Of a stretch of DNA of 64,000 nt, positions 62,225 through 64,000 are shown one piece after another; position 1 is the first letter of the stretch; every line of letters begins with the position of its first letter. Source of the DNA: Flavobacterium beibuense F44-8. GTDB lineage: Bacteria; Bacteroidota; Bacteroidia; Flavobacteriales; Flavobacteriaceae. Under the pieces are notes generated by a model. It saw only the letters and a list, made by a program, of their open reading frames with translations, did no database searches and was not told the DNA's origin. Made by a program: the position numbers and the translations under genes. The stretch is from contig NZ_JRLV01000007.1 of assembly GCF_000769915.1 (NCBI RefSeq), positions 62,001 to 126,000 on the forward strand. The letters are read 5' to 3'.

Positions 62225-64000
62225 GTGAAAAGAATTATACTACTATTAGCAGCATTATATACGCTTGCAGGTTTTTCTCAAGACCTGCCTCCTATTCTTA
62301 AATACAGTACAAACCAGTACAGTGCCGGTAACCAAAACTGGATGATGAGCCAGGATAAGGACCACTTTATGTATTTTGCCAATAACGGCGGACTACTGGA
62401 ATACAATGGCACAGCATGGACACTTTACCCTTCCCCTAACGAAACGATTATCAGGTCGGTTAAAGTAATAGGCGAACGTATTTATACCGGATGTTACATG
62501 GAGTTTGGCTACTGGACCCGCAACGAAGACGGAAGCCTTAGCTATACTTCCCTTAGTGAAGGAATACGTGATAAAATTTTAGACGATGAACAGTTTTGGA
62601 ATATTGCACAATATGACCACTGGGTTATATTTCAGTCACTAAACCAGATATTCATTTACGATACCCACAAGAAAACCTATAACATAATAAAACCCGACAC
62701 CGGAGTAAATAAAATTTTTAGGGTAGGCAACAGGATTTTGTACCAAACCTTTGGTACCGGGCTTTATGAAATTGAAAACGGAGTAAGTAAGGTAGTTAAT
62801 AACACCCCACAGCTAACCAATAATAAAATTATAAGTATATATCCTTATAATGAAGGGCTGCTTATCCAAACACAATACAACGGTTTACTGGAACTGAAAA
62901 ACAACACTATTACCCACTGGGATACCGAGGCCGACAGCGAACTAAAATTAAGCAGTATATACAGTGGGCAGAAGCTTAGTGATGGTAGTTTGGCTTTAGG
63001 AACGGTATCAAACGGTATATTTATACTATCGCCACAAGGAAAAGTGCGTTACCATATTACCCAGAATAAAGGACTTAGTAATAACACAGCACTATCGTTG
63101 TTTGAGGATACAGATAAAAACCTTTGGATTGGTCTTGACAATGGTATTAACTGTATTAATTTACAGTCGGCTGTAAGAAGTTTTGTAGACGATACCGGAT
63201 TTTTAGGTACTGTATATGCCTCTGCACTATACAACAATCATTTATATATAGGTACCAATCAGGGATTATTTTACAAAACATACAATTCTGAAGAGGAGTT
63301 CCGCTTTGTTCCGGGCACTAAAGGTCAGGTTTGGTCATTATACCAATATGATGGTGCACTGTTTTGCGGTCATGACTCGGGGACATTCCTTGTTAACGGA
63401 AGTCAGGCCAGTTTACTCTTTAACGGATCGGGCACCTGGAAGTTCGAACCTCATCCTACAGACAGGAACAAACTTATACAGGGTAATTACTACGGTTTAT
63501 CTATACTGGAAAAGGTAAACGGAAGCTGGAAATTTAAAAACAAGATAACCGGATTTGATTATTCCAGCCGCTACTTTGCACTTTCAGGCAATAACGAGAT
63601 ATATGTGAGTCATGAATATAAAGGAGTGTTCAGGATTAAAACCGATAACAACTACACCCGAATAACTAACTTTGAAGCCTATAAAACTCCGGCTAAGGGT
63701 AAAAACGCATCGATTACCAGTTTTAATAATACCATATACTACGCTTCAAAAGAAGGATTATTTATTTTAAATAACAAAACGAAAAAATTTGAGAAAGATG
63801 AAAAACTTTCCAAATTGTTTAATCATGATGAGTATATGTCGGGTAAACTAACCGCCGATAAATCAGACAGACTTTGGTTCTTTACTAAAAACTACATCAA
63901 TTACTTCTCTCTGGGTAAACTTAATGCCGAGCTGAAACACAATGCCATAGCCATACCTTCGTCGCTTACCAATTCCATGCTGGGCTTTGAAAACATTACC
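62225..64000 (+). CDS. Two-component-regulator-propeller sensor protein (3' end outside the window)
   Basis: 592 codons are open from GTG 62225 to the window edge. The signal peptide is KRIILLLAALYTLAGFSQ. After that come beta-propeller repeats of the ligand-binding-sensor type: MSQDKDHFMYFANNGGLLEYNG, GLSNNTALSLFEDTDKNLWIGLDNGIN (both partly quoted), and GKLTADKSDRLWFF. In known proteins the propeller is followed by a Y_Y_Y domain, a membrane helix and a histidine kinase or LuxR/AraC-type output; that part lies to the right. It probably senses periplasmic sugars or other polymers. Confidence 0.85.
   Translation, partial: MKRIILLLAALYTLAGFSQDLPPILKYSTNQYSAGNQNWMMSQDKDHFMYFANNGGLLEYNGTAWTLYPSPNETIIRSVKVIGERIYTGCYMEFGYWTRNEDGSLSYTSLSEGIRDKILDDEQFWNIAQYDHWVIFQSLNQIFIYDTHKKTYNIIKPDTGVNKIFRVGNRILYQTFGTGLYEIENGVSKVVNNTPQLTNNKIISIYPYNEGLLIQTQYNGLLELKNNTITHWDTEADSELKLSSIYSGQKLSDGSLALGTVSNGIFILSPQGKVRYHITQNKGLSNNTALSLFEDTDKNLWIGLDNGINCINLQSAVRSFVDDTGFLGTVYASALYNNHLYIGTNQGLFYKTYNSEEEFRFVPGTKGQVWSLYQYDGALFCGHDSGTFLVNGSQASLLFNGSGTWKFEPHPTDRNKLIQGNYYGLSILEKVNGSWKFKNKITGFDYSSRYFALSGNNEIYVSHEYKGVFRIKTDNNYTRITNFEAYKTPAKGKNASITSFNNTIYYASKEGLFILNNKTKKFEKDEKLSKLFNHDEYMSGKLTADKSDRLWFFTKNYINYFSLGKLNAELKHNAIAIPSSLTNSMLGFENIT

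Overview
The window is chromosomal DNA of a Bacteroidota bacterium, most likely a Flavobacteriaceae member close to Flavobacterium. The evidence is: Bacteroidota-type promoters (-7 element TANNTTTG, several with TTG exactly 19 bases upstream) and no Shine-Dalgarno signals; frequent TTG starts; three very large secreted proteins ending in type IX secretion (T9SS) sorting domains; Bacteroidota-type genes (RprXY, a 105-residue omega subunit, DUF4835, DUF6913, DUF6495, BT_3928 family); and A+T-rich intergenic DNA with many strong hairpin terminators. I found no tRNA, rRNA, CRISPR array, transposase, integrase or phage gene.

Layout. 1-6164 (+): end of a membrane protein, DUF1015, YggS, an exonuclease/GIY-YIG fusion, a potassium channel, miaA and an acyl-ACP thioesterase. 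6252-10188 (-): RprXY two-component system, coaE and a family 2 glycosyltransferase. 10303-21064 (-): two giant paralogous T9SS-exported proteins (1727 and 1752 aa) built from jelly-roll, fibronectin III and Ig-like modules. 21352-30502 (-): a housekeeping block with fabI, fabV, recN, DUF4835, coaBC, rpoZ, bamD, ferritin, dapA and DUF6913. fabV sits in it as a separate transcription unit with its own promoter and terminator, so the cell has two unrelated enoyl-ACP reductases side by side.

30553-34562: the two domains of a UshA-type 5'-nucleotidase encoded as separate genes in reversed order, then a short accessory patch (a lipoprotein, a PH-like membrane protein, two DKNYY paralogues). 34615-38388 (-): ligA, DUF6495 and the rpsF-rpsR-rplI ribosomal operon. 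38565-44134: a LytTR response regulator converging on priA, then DUF2147, YihY and nadC. 44280-46744: a four-gene, strikingly A+T-rich island between nadC and rlmH, holding a 344-aa cysteine-rich protein with a possible ADP-ribosyltransferase-like (DarT-like) core and three related small four-helix membrane proteins. This is the best candidate here for an undescribed system.

46811-52834: rlmH, folP, a tandem-duplicated DUF1599 protein, then a run from a DoxX/MauE-type protein through two small membrane proteins, an orphan OppB-like permease, a TlpA-like thioredoxin and tpiA. 53074-58315: a 1310-aa T9SS protein with a choice-of-anchor I domain and, convergent, a phosphate-selective-type porin. 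58514-61912: prmA, clpS, a secreted sulfatase and a lipocalin-like lipoprotein. 62225-64000: the first 592 codons of a propeller-type sensor that runs off the window.

All family names come from reading the translations and recalling motifs. No database search was possible.
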